A stretch of DNA of 13,592 nucleotides from Mycobacterium sp. (GTDB lineage: Bacteria; Actinomycetota; Actinomycetes; Mycobacteriales; Mycobacteriaceae). The first letter of the stretch is position 1. Every line of letters starts with the position of its first letter. Below are positions 8,034-13,592 of the stretch, piece after piece. Location of the stretch: the NCBI GenBank assembly GCA_025965815.1, contig JAOPWF010000495.1:1-13592 (forward strand), written 5' to 3'. The notes under the pieces are model-generated. The model searched no databases, was not told where the DNA came from, and saw nothing but the letters and a program-made list of their open reading frames with translations. The translations under genes were made by a program, and so were the position numbers.

Positions 8034-8876
8034 GTGGCCAGCACGAAGAAGCTCTTCGCAGCGCTGACCCGACGCGGCCCGCACCGCGTTCTGCGCGGTG
8101 ACCTGGCTTTTGCCGGCCTGCCGGGCATCGTGTACACCCCCGAATCGGGTCTGAACCTGCCCGGTGTCGCGTTCGGCCACGACTGGCTCACAGGTGCGTT
8201 CCGTTACTCCGGAACCCTGGAGCATCTGGCCTCGTGGGGCATTGTCGCCGCGGCGCCCGACACCGAGAAGGGGCTGGCGCCGTCGGTGCTGAACATGGCG
8301 TTCGACCTGGGCACCACCCTGGACATCATCTCGGGCGTGCGGCTGGGCTCCGGCAAGATCAGCGTCCATCCGACCAAGCTGGGGCTGGCCGGGCACGGTT
8401 TCGGCGGTTCGGCCGCGGTGTTCGCAGCGGCCGGCATGGGCGCCAAGATCAAGACCGCCGTCGCTGTCTTTCCCGCGGTCACCACGCCGCCGGCCGAGGA
8501 GCCGGCGAGGACGCTGAAAATACCGGGCCTGGTGCTCACCGCGCCGGGCGACCCGATGACGCTGCGATCGAACGCGGTCACGCTCGCCAGGGCGTGGGAC
8601 GGCGCGGTGCTGCGCACCGTCAGTGATGCCCACGCCGGCGGTTTGATCGAGGGACGCCGGCTGGCGAGGGTGGTCGGGCTGCCGGGCGCCGACCGCACCA
8701 CCCAGAAGACTGTGCGCGCCCTCGTCGCGGGATATCTGCTGTATCAGCTGACTGGCGACAAGACCTACCGCGACTTCGCGGACCCGGAAGCCCAGCTACC
8801 CAAGACCGAGCCGGCCGATCCTGCGGAGGAGCCGGCCAAGGTGGAGGACAAGATCGTCGCGCTGCTGAAGCCGTAG
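8034..8876 (+). CDS. Dienelactone-hydrolase-like alpha/beta protein lacking the usual nucleophile
   Basis: This 280-residue alpha/beta-hydrolase-fold protein diverges from glmS, the position of Rv3438 in M. tuberculosis (from memory also about 280 residues). Fold markers are FGHDW (47-51), the nucleophile-elbow position LAGHGFGG (118-125), the acid-strand motif APGDP with Asp173, and DAH with His200. At the elbow the usual G-x-S/C-x-G reads G-H-G-F-G, with Gly122 at the nucleophile position, so a classical Ser or Cys hydrolase mechanism is unlikely. No signal peptide or membrane segment is clear. The C-terminus is charged and Pro/Glu-rich (about 250-273). Possible starts are GTG at 8016, 8031 and 8034. 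I chose 8034 because it gives a Met-Ala-Ser-Thr-Lys-Lys N-terminus and the length noted above. Its function is unknown; it may be a binding or scaffold protein, or an enzyme with another chemistry. Confidence 0.85.
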   Translation: MASTKKLFAALTRRGPHRVLRGDLAFAGLPGIVYTPESGLNLPGVAFGHDWLTGAFRYSGTLEHLASWGIVAAAPDTEKGLAPSVLNMAFDLGTTLDIISGVRLGSGKISVHPTKLGLAGHGFGGSAAVFAAAGMGAKIKTAVAVFPAVTTPPAEEPARTLKIPGLVLTAPGDPMTLRSNAVTLARAWDGAVLRTVSDAHAGGLIEGRRLARVVGLPGADRTTQKTVRALVAGYLLYQLTGDKTYRDFADPEAQLPKTEPADPAEEPAKVEDKIVALLKP

Positions 8877-8877
8877 C

Positions 8878-8895
8878 CGGGCTAGTCCCAGCCCG
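8878..8895 (+). terminator. Short hairpin just after the dienelactone-hydrolase-like gene
   Basis: CGGGCT, a 6-nt loop and AGCCCG form a perfect 6-bp GC-rich stem starting 2 nt after the TAG at 8876. There is no T tract, so it would be an I-shaped (tail-less) terminator of the kind proposed in mycobacteria. A 6-bp stem could occur by chance in DNA this GC-rich. Confidence 0.35.
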
Positions 8896-8974
8896 AGAGC
8901 GTCGACGTACTGCTGACGCGGAACACGTTGCCGTCGTGGGTCTGCGCAGTCGACCACCACGAACCGCCTCGGCA
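8882..8974 (-). pseudogene. Possible C-terminal remnant of an unidentified protein
   Basis: Between the two plus-strand genes, one minus-strand frame is open for 30 codons up to a TAG at 8884-8882 and has no start codon. It reads as a plausible protein tail (GGSWWSTAQTHDGNVFRVSS, then a Thr/Ser-rich end in SGWD) and not as the Arg/Pro-rich shadow seen in most non-coding frames here. I do not recognise the family. It could be chance; the stop overlaps the hairpin after the upstream gene. Confidence 0.22.
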
Positions 8975-8997
8975 TCAAAGAGTGGTATCAATCGACC

Positions 8998-10038
8998 ATG
9001 CGCACCGGAATCTTCATCGACTACGCCGGCGGTTTCACCGAGGCCGTCGACCAAGTCGCGAACCTGGAGAAGGCGGGCGTCGACCTCGCACTATTGCCCG
9101 AGGCGTACTCGTACGACGCGGTGAGCCAGCTCGGCTATCTGGCGGCGAAGACCTCGACGATCGAGCTGGGTTCCGGCGTTGTTCCGATCTACACCCGCAC
9201 CCCGTCGCTGCTGGCCATGACGGCGGCGGGTCTGGACTTCGTGTCCAACGGCCGCTTCCGGCTCGGGATCGGCACATCCGGACCGCAGGTCATCGAGGGC
9301 TTCCACGGCGTCGAATTCGACGCGCCGCTCGGCCGCACCCGTGAGGTCGTGGAGATCTGCCGACAGGTATGGCGCCGCGAACGTGTCCGCTACGACGGCA
9401 AGTACTACCAGATTCCGCTACCGCCGGACCGCGGGACCGGCCTGGGCAAGCCCCTGCATATCATCAATCGTCCTGTCCGGGAACGTATTCCGATCACGAT
9501 CGCCGCACTGGGGCCGAAGAATGTCGAACAAACCGCCGAGATCGCCGAGGGCTGGCAACCGGTGTTCGTCTACCCCGAGAAGATGAAGTCCGTCTGGGGC
9601 GAGTCGCTGCGGGCGGGTCTGTCCAGACGCGATCCCACCCTTGGCCCGCTGGACGTGATGGCCAGCCCGTCGCTGGCCATCGGCGACGATGTCGAGGACC
9701 GGCTGGCCTGGGCGAAACCGCACCTTGCCCTCTATCTCGGTGGCATGGGCGCCAAGGGCCGGAATTTCTACCACAATCTGGCGACCCGGTACGGCTTCGG
9801 CGACGCGGCGGACCGCATTCAGGAGCTTTACCTGACCGGCAAGAAGACCGATGCGACCGATGCCGTGCCCGACGAATTGGTGCGCAATGTGTCGTTGGTC
9901 GGCCCCCGGGGTTTCGTCAGGGAACGGGTCGCCGCCTTCGCCGAGGCCGGGGTGACGACCCTGCTGGTGAGCCCGCTGGCCACCGATCCCAGCGAGTATC
10001 TGCGCTATGTCGAAGAACTGCTGGAACTGCTGCCCTGA
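8998..10038 (+). CDS. Luciferase-like (LLM) probably F420-dependent oxidoreductase
   Basis: This is a bacterial-luciferase-fold TIM-barrel protein of 346 residues, typical of the F420-dependent oxidoreductases that are abundant in mycobacteria. Recognisable blocks are the first strand MRTGIFIDY, LPEAYSYDA (33-41), the SGVVPIYTRTPSLLAM segment (about 59-74), DFVSNGRFRLGIGTSG (80-95), which is the hallmark central motif, and PITIAALGPKN (165-175). The C-terminal helix pairs with a VSLVGPRGFVRERVAAFAEAGVTTL-type block (from 298), usual for the family. It may belong to the Rv3520c-type subgroup (recalled, not checked). The substrate is unknown. The ATG at 8998 has no well-spaced Shine-Dalgarno (GAGTGG is about 12 nt away); TATCAA six nt before the ATG could be a -10 of a leaderless transcript. 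The gene ends 1 nt from the convergent dehydrogenase remnant. Confidence 0.9.
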   Translation: MRTGIFIDYAGGFTEAVDQVANLEKAGVDLALLPEAYSYDAVSQLGYLAAKTSTIELGSGVVPIYTRTPSLLAMTAAGLDFVSNGRFRLGIGTSGPQVIEGFHGVEFDAPLGRTREVVEICRQVWRRERVRYDGKYYQIPLPPDRGTGLGKPLHIINRPVRERIPITIAALGPKNVEQTAEIAEGWQPVFVYPEKMKSVWGESLRAGLSRRDPTLGPLDVMASPSLAIGDDVEDRLAWAKPHLALYLGGMGAKGRNFYHNLATRYGFGDAADRIQELYLTGKKTDATDAVPDELVRNVSLVGPRGFVRERVAAFAEAGVTTLLVSPLATDPSEYLRYVEELLELLP

Positions 10039-10039
10039 T

Positions 10040-10123
10040 TCAGGCCGGCCCGGTTCCGCCGTCGACGGTGAGTACGGTTCCAGTGCTGTAGGACTGCTCC
10101 ACGCAGTACAGATTGGCGATCGC
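10040..10123 (-). pseudogene. C-terminal remnant of a short-chain dehydrogenase/reductase
   Basis: Twenty-seven codons ending at TGA (10042-10040) encode AIANLYCVEQSYSTGTVLTV followed by DGG and a short Thr-Gly-Pro-Ala tail. This is the classic end of an SDR (…TG-x-VL-x-VDGG…). The rest of the SDR, including the Rossmann GxxxGxG and the YxxxK catalytic motif, is missing. Immediately upstream on the same strand, and in the same frame, is the TAG of the truncated fucosidase. The piece has no start codon and is non-functional. It is convergent with the luciferase-like gene, which suggests the ancestral order was an LLM gene facing an SDR gene. Confidence 0.72.
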
Positions 10124-12771
10124 CTAAGGCCGCCCGGACACGGTGTCCAGCACCGACACACCGTCAACGACCCAACCCTGACATTCGAGTGCCGTGCGAG
10201 CCTTGGTGTTGCCGGGTGCGGCGATGACCGGCTCAGCCCCGTCGCCCCAGGCGACCAGGCGGGCCGGCGCCGCGGCCGTGCCGTAGCCCCACAGTTCCAG
10301 CGGCTCGGCGCAGGTGGTGCCGCTCTTGACGTGTACCGTCGAGCCCTCAGGCAGGTTGACGTCACGTAGCTGACCGAGGCTTCGCATCGGGGCGGAGTCT
10401 GTGCCCGGCCCCGGGACTTCCGCCGAGCAGTCGAGGTAGTAGTCGCTCTGCGCGGGTACCGGTTCCGGGCTGGCCGCGTACAGCGACACCGCGGAGAGCC
10501 GGACCTGCGATCGCGCAGTCGTCACGCGGATCCGCACCCCGTCGGTCCAGACGGCAGGCAGGGCGAGGATCCGGCGGAACCCGACCGCGCCGCCGGTAGC
10601 GACCTGCTGCCACTGACCGTCCACCCGCGCGTCGACGACGAAGGATTCGATCTGTTGCCCGCGGTCGGCGATGTCCTCCGATACCGCGATGCGGTCAATG
10701 GAGGTTGGAGCGCCCAGACCGATCTCCACAGCCCCGGTACCGTCGCCGGGCACCGCGACGGACGTTCGCAGTCACCGTCGACCACGGCCGCGGCGTCCCC
10801 GTCTCCCACTGATGCCTGCCGGCCCAGGGCGAGGTCGGCGGGCATCGCCTGACGCTGCGCCGCGTTCCACTCGGCCAGCCGCGCGACGTCCGAGGCAGGT
10901 AGTCGACCGCTCTGGTCGGGCGGCACGTTGAGCAGCAGGACCGAGTTGCGGCCGACCGACTCGTTGTAGATGTCCATAAGTTCTGCCACGGACTTCGGCG
11001 ACTGGTCGGGGTGATAGAACCAGCCCGGCCGGATCGATACGTCGACCTCCGCCGGGTACCAGGCCAGTTCGGTGGCCTTACCCGCCTGAACCGCCGATGC
11101 CAGGGCCGTGTTGGTGCCGAGTTCCGGTGCCTGCGGGGACGGTTCAGGCTGCGGCGATCCCTTCAGCCAGGTGCTCAATGGGATCGTCGACCATTCGTCC
11201 TGGCGGGCCAGGCCGCCCTCGTTGCCGACCCAGCGCACGTCCGGGCCGATGACCGAGATGACGGCGTTCGGCGCGAGCTTGCGCACCAGCGAGTAATAGG
11301 CGCCAAAGTCGTAGTCTTCGAACTTGCCCGGCGGGATGTTCCCCTGCGCGCCGTCGAACCACACCTCGTCGATCTGTCCGTATTGGGTGAGCATCTCGTA
11401 GAGCTGGTTGAGGAAGTAGGCACCGTTATCGGTTGCCTCGAATTGGAACGACGGCATATCCCGCCCGACTCGGTTGTCGCCGTTGACCAGCGTCGGGATG
11501 GTTCGCCGGGTGGGTTTCGAGCCGTTGGCGAAGACACCCGCCTTGTTCTGATTCGAATCCGCCGGCGACAGGTAGAAGCCCACCTTGAGGCCGTAGCGGC
11601 GGGCGGAGGTAACGAATGACCGGACCACGTCGCCATGGCCGCCGCGCCAGGAGCTGGAGGCGACATCGTGGCTGGTGTATCGCGATGGGTACAGCACAAA
11701 TCCGTCGTGGTGCTTGACGGTGAGGATCGCGATCCGGAAGCCGTTGTCGCGCAGCGTGCGCGCCCACTGGTCGGTGTCGAGGCCGGTCGGCTGGAATACG
11801 TTGGGATCCTCGTCACCGGAACCCCATTCGGCTCCGGTGTACGTGTTCACCCCGAAGTGCACGAACGCCGTTCGCTCTGCCTGCTGCCAGGCGACCTGAC
11901 GGTCGGTCGGCCGCAGCGACGAGGCCTTCGACACGATCAGCGCAGAGCACTCGTCCGCATGCACCGGCACCCGGCTCGCCCTATCCAGCACGGTCGTGGT
12001 GCAGGGCAGCGACGTCAATTGCGGGCTCCCGATGCGCGCATCGGTCAACACACCCACGCCGTAGACCGTCCCCGTCATCCCCGCAGCGAACACCACCCCG
12101 GGACCCGACGGCTTGGCTCCCGTAACGGCGAGCGGCTCGCCGACCGCCCCATCCTTTGCAACCAGGGCGACCGTGCCGGTGCCGGCGTCGTCGAGGGTGG
12201 TGAGCAGGCCGAGGTCGTGGACCGGCAGACCGTTGCGCACTATCGGGTCCGGTAGCGGGTAGTCGCGCTCGACCGTGCCTGTGACGACACGCACCTGGTT
12301 GGTACTGACGGCCTCGAGCCGAACAGCCCCGGCGAGATCGACCAGTGTGCCGCCACGCTGCAGGGTCTCCGGCGAGACGACGATCTCGCTGAGGATCCGC
12401 TGGGCGATGCCTGCCTTGCCCACCCCCCCGAACGCCCACGACACGGCGCTGGCCGGCCCGTTGACCGCCAAGGTGCCCGGGGTGCTGATCCGGGCACCTG
12501 TGACGGTAAGGGAGTCCATCACGTGTTCGCCCTCACCGGACCGATAGGCGCCGTCGGTGATGGTGCCCTGAAAACCGACGTGTAGTCGCGACTCGACGGG
12601 GGCAGCGTTCGACAGGGCCAGCACGCTTGTCGCCATCACTGTGGCGGCCGCCAGTAACGCAACGGCCACGATCGCGATGCCGCGCCGCCACAGTGACGCC
12701 GGGAAACGCCAGGACGTGGTGATGAGAGTTCCTCTCGGGTGTGACCGTTGCCGGCCCCCGGCGGTCAACAC
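10124..12771 (-). pseudogene. Secreted multidomain alpha-L-fucosidase (GH29), frameshifted and 3'-truncated
   Basis: GH29 enzymes remove alpha-L-fucose from glycans by a retaining mechanism. Numbering from GTG 12771: a signal or anchor segment (about 31-52, after WRRG), a beta-rich, possibly LamG-like region (60-165), a linker, then GH29 at about 285-620. The catalytic domain has VHFGVNTYTGAEWG (304-317), KHHDGF (353-358), the nucleophile strand EVWFDG (Asp473) and VLLLNVPP (611-618). At 10768 one base is missing. Restoring it continues VVDGDC into RTSVAVPGDGTGAVEIGLG, a discoidin (F5/8C-like) domain to about 766, and then a pectate-lyase-like beta-helix start (YYLDCS at 778) that stops abruptly after 882 residues. 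Unshifted, translation ends at 10522 with an Arg/Ser-rich tail, leaving GH29 whole, so partial activity is possible. Start alternatives are TTG 12825 or a non-standard ATC at 12723 with a strong SD. Confidence 0.8.
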
Positions 12772-12777
12772 GTCAAG

Positions 12778-12782
12778 CCTTC
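12778..12782 (-). promoter_or_regulatory. Candidate ribosome binding site for the fucosidase GTG start
   Basis: GAAGG on the minus strand lies six nt before GTG 12771 and supports that start. A second purine-rich site (GAGAGG, 12736-12731) sits before an in-frame ATC at 12723, so the true start is not settled. Confidence 0.4.
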
Positions 12783-12805
12783 GGATGATCAGCCCGATCC
12801 AAGCA

Positions 12806-12820
12806 CACAACTTAGTTGTG
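12806..12820. promoter_or_regulatory. Perfect dyad, candidate operator/promoter of the fucosidase
   Basis: CACAAC-TTA-GTTGTG is a perfect inverted repeat with 6-bp arms and a 3-nt centre, 35 nt upstream of GTG 12771. On the minus strand it contains TAAGTT (12814-12809), a TANNNT -10-like hexamer, so a regulator bound here would block the promoter. AT-rich dyads are rare in this GC-rich window. Next to it, 12831-12848 carries alternating GCTG/CAGC arms (GCTG-ATG-CAGC-TAT-GCTG). The regulator family cannot be assigned and no regulator gene is adjacent. Confidence 0.45.
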
Positions 12821-12901
12821 GCCAACGGCCGCTGATGCAGCTATGCTGCCGCCTCGCGGGCCGAACACCTTGCGCCACGCGGGGACTCGTCACCCGGCCG
12901 G

Positions 12902-13099
12902 TCACTTCAGCCAGCTGCGCGGGGCAGCGGGTTCGGCGATTCTCGGTGAGCCGCACGATCGCTGTCGATCGGCCGGCTGCAGCACCCGGCGCGGTCGATC
13001 GCCGCGGTCGGGTGCCGGCTCCTTCGCACGCTGGATGCCGTCCATCGCGGACGTGTACTCGGCGAGAATCGCGGCCAGTCGCGCACTGGTCTGTGTCAT
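12902..13099 (-). CDS. Small ORF of unknown function coupled to the Ala/Pro-rich protein; extent doubtful
   Basis: A 65-codon ORF begins with ATG at 13099, overlapping the upstream stop as ATGA, a common coupled start. The first 28 or so residues (MTQTSARLAAILAEYTSAMD, then GIQRAKEPA) look like a genuine amphipathic helical start. After that the composition turns Arg/Pro-rich and resembles an out-of-frame shadow, and a stem-loop begins at the same point (12982-13015). It may be a real short gene, or a truncated gene whose original 3' part was lost during the rearrangement that brought in the fucosidase. I do not recognise the family. The stretch 12837-12901 between it and the fucosidase promoter holds nothing else I can support. 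Confidence 0.4.
   Translation of the reverse strand: MTQTSARLAAILAEYTSAMDGIQRAKEPAPDRGDRPRRVLQPADRQRSCGSPRIAEPAAPRSWLK
12982..13015. other. Stem-loop downstream of the Ala/Pro-rich gene
   Basis: GCACCCG (12982-12988) and CGGGTGC (13009-13015) form perfect 7-bp arms. Inside them GCGG/CCGC (12991-12994/13002-13005) can add 4 bp around a TCGATCG loop. On the minus strand it lies about 80 nt after the stop of the Ala/Pro-rich gene, within the small ORF, and could act as a tail-less terminator or mark a repeat end. There is no T tract. Confidence 0.3.
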
Positions 13100-13592
13100 T
13101 GCCCCACCTGCGGCAAGTCGTCGGCCGCGATCTCACACGGCGTCTGTGGCGGGTTCGGTGGCGGTGGGACGCCGGGCAGTGGCGCGGTGATCGGCTCGGG
13201 TGCCGCGGGTGGTGGTGTCGCCGCCGCGTCGGCAGGCGGAGCGCCGGCGCTCGCCGGCTGCCCGCAGCCGTCCGGTGGGGTCTCGTCGGTAGCGGCGAGG
13301 GTGGCGTCCTGCTTTTCGTCGCCGGGGCCGGCTGCCGTCTCGGTAGCGCCGGCCACTTCTTTGCCGTCCTTGGTCGGCCCGTCTTCGTTCGGCTTGTCCT
13401 TTTGTTGCTGATCGGCTGGCACGGGTTCGTCCGCCTTGAGGGCGTCGTCGCCCGGCTTCGGCGGATCGCCGAGCCCCGGTGCGTCGCCCAGAGTGCTGTC
13501 CGCTGATGGCAGCAGTCCGCTAAGGAGGTCGGCGAGTTGCTGGCCCAGCCCGCCGACTCCCGCGCCGCCGGCACCGGGCAGCCCGCCGCCCA
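13096..13592 (-). CDS. Ala/Pro-rich protein, C-terminal part (5' end beyond window)
   Basis: The 164 visible residues run from a Gly-rich stretch (GGGLPGAGGAGVGGLGQQLA) and LADLLSGLLPS, through a long acidic, Lys/Asp/Pro-rich disordered segment, to a proline-rich tail with APEPITAPLPGVPPPP and the ending PCEIAADDLPQVGQ. Two cysteines (in DGCGQP and TPCEIA) could form a disulfide if the protein is exported. No catalytic domain is visible. By position relative to glmS and the Rv3438-like gene it corresponds to the Rv3439c-type protein that precedes glmM-linked genes in M. tuberculosis (recalled synteny). Gly/Pro-rich, disordered proteins of this kind in mycobacteria are often secreted or cell-wall associated, but no signal can be seen because the N-terminus is missing. 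The TGA overlaps the ATG of the next small ORF. Function unknown. Confidence 0.72.
   Translation of the reverse strand, partial: GGGLPGAGGAGVGGLGQQLADLLSGLLPSADSTLGDAPGLGDPPKPGDDALKADEPVPADQQQKDKPNEDGPTKDGKEVAGATETAAGPGDEKQDATLAATDETPPDGCGQPASAGAPPADAAATPPPAAPEPITAPLPGVPPPPNPPQTPCEIAADDLPQVGQ

Noticed and set aside
10040..12850. Insertion sequence or prophage bringing in the fucosidase
   Set aside because: No transposase, integrase, terminal inverted repeats, target duplication or tRNA attachment site could be seen at either edge.
12748..13506. A 252-codon plus-strand ORF over the Ala/Pro-rich region
   Set aside because: Its product is Arg/Trp/Cys-rich with no fold signature and it is antisense to a convincing minus-strand coding frame; it is a GC-driven shadow.
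12789..13574. A 261-codon minus-strand ORF rich in Arg, Pro and Thr
   Set aside because: It runs in another frame across the Ala/Pro-rich gene and the fucosidase promoter; composition is that of an out-of-frame reading of GC-rich DNA.

Overview
High-GC DNA with mycobacterial gene order, most likely a fast-growing Mycolicibacterium-type actinobacterium. From memory, the order glmS, nnr, gadB and alr next to tsaE, with a glmS-divergent Rv3438-like gene and an Ala/Pro-rich Rv3439c-like gene beyond it, resembles the M. tuberculosis Rv3422c-Rv3441c neighbourhood. No database search was possible.

Region 1 (1-7978, minus strand) is a compact, mostly housekeeping block. In transcription order it holds glmS (glucosamine-6-phosphate synthase), a wrecked alpha/beta-hydrolase gene, nnr (NAD(P)HX epimerase/dehydratase fusion), gadB (glutamate decarboxylase), alr (alanine racemase), an intact membrane-anchored alpha/beta hydrolase and tsaE (cut by the window edge). 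Many neighbours overlap: a 1-nt TGATG overlap, 28 nt for nnr/gadB, about 26 nt for alr/hydrolase and 8 nt for hydrolase/tsaE. This suggests one or two transcripts with translational coupling. glmS and alr feed peptidoglycan synthesis (amino sugar and D-Ala), nnr repairs damaged NAD(P)H, gadB consumes glutamate and acid, and tsaE acts in tRNA t6A formation.

Region 2 (7979-10038, plus strand) diverges from glmS through a 55-bp spacer with overlapping -10-like elements. It encodes a dienelactone-hydrolase-like protein whose nucleophile elbow has Gly where Ser or Cys is expected, then a luciferase-like (probably F420-dependent) oxidoreductase.

Region 3 (10040-12850, minus strand) is an accessory and decayed patch. 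It holds a secreted multidomain alpha-L-fucosidase (GH29) gene with a one-base frameshift and a cut-off C-terminal beta-helix domain. Its last codon abuts the isolated tail of a short-chain dehydrogenase gene, which reads as a deletion or recombination scar. A perfect 15-bp dyad lies upstream of the fucosidase.

Region 4 (12902-13592, minus strand) is the C-terminal part of an Ala/Pro-rich, Gly-rich protein, followed by a small ATGA-overlapping ORF of doubtful extent.

No tRNA, rRNA, CRISPR array, transposase or IS ends were seen. No gene-free stretch exceeds 300 bases. I found no new multi-gene system. The most informative signals are the decay scars, the nucleophile-less hydrolase and the fucosidase locus.
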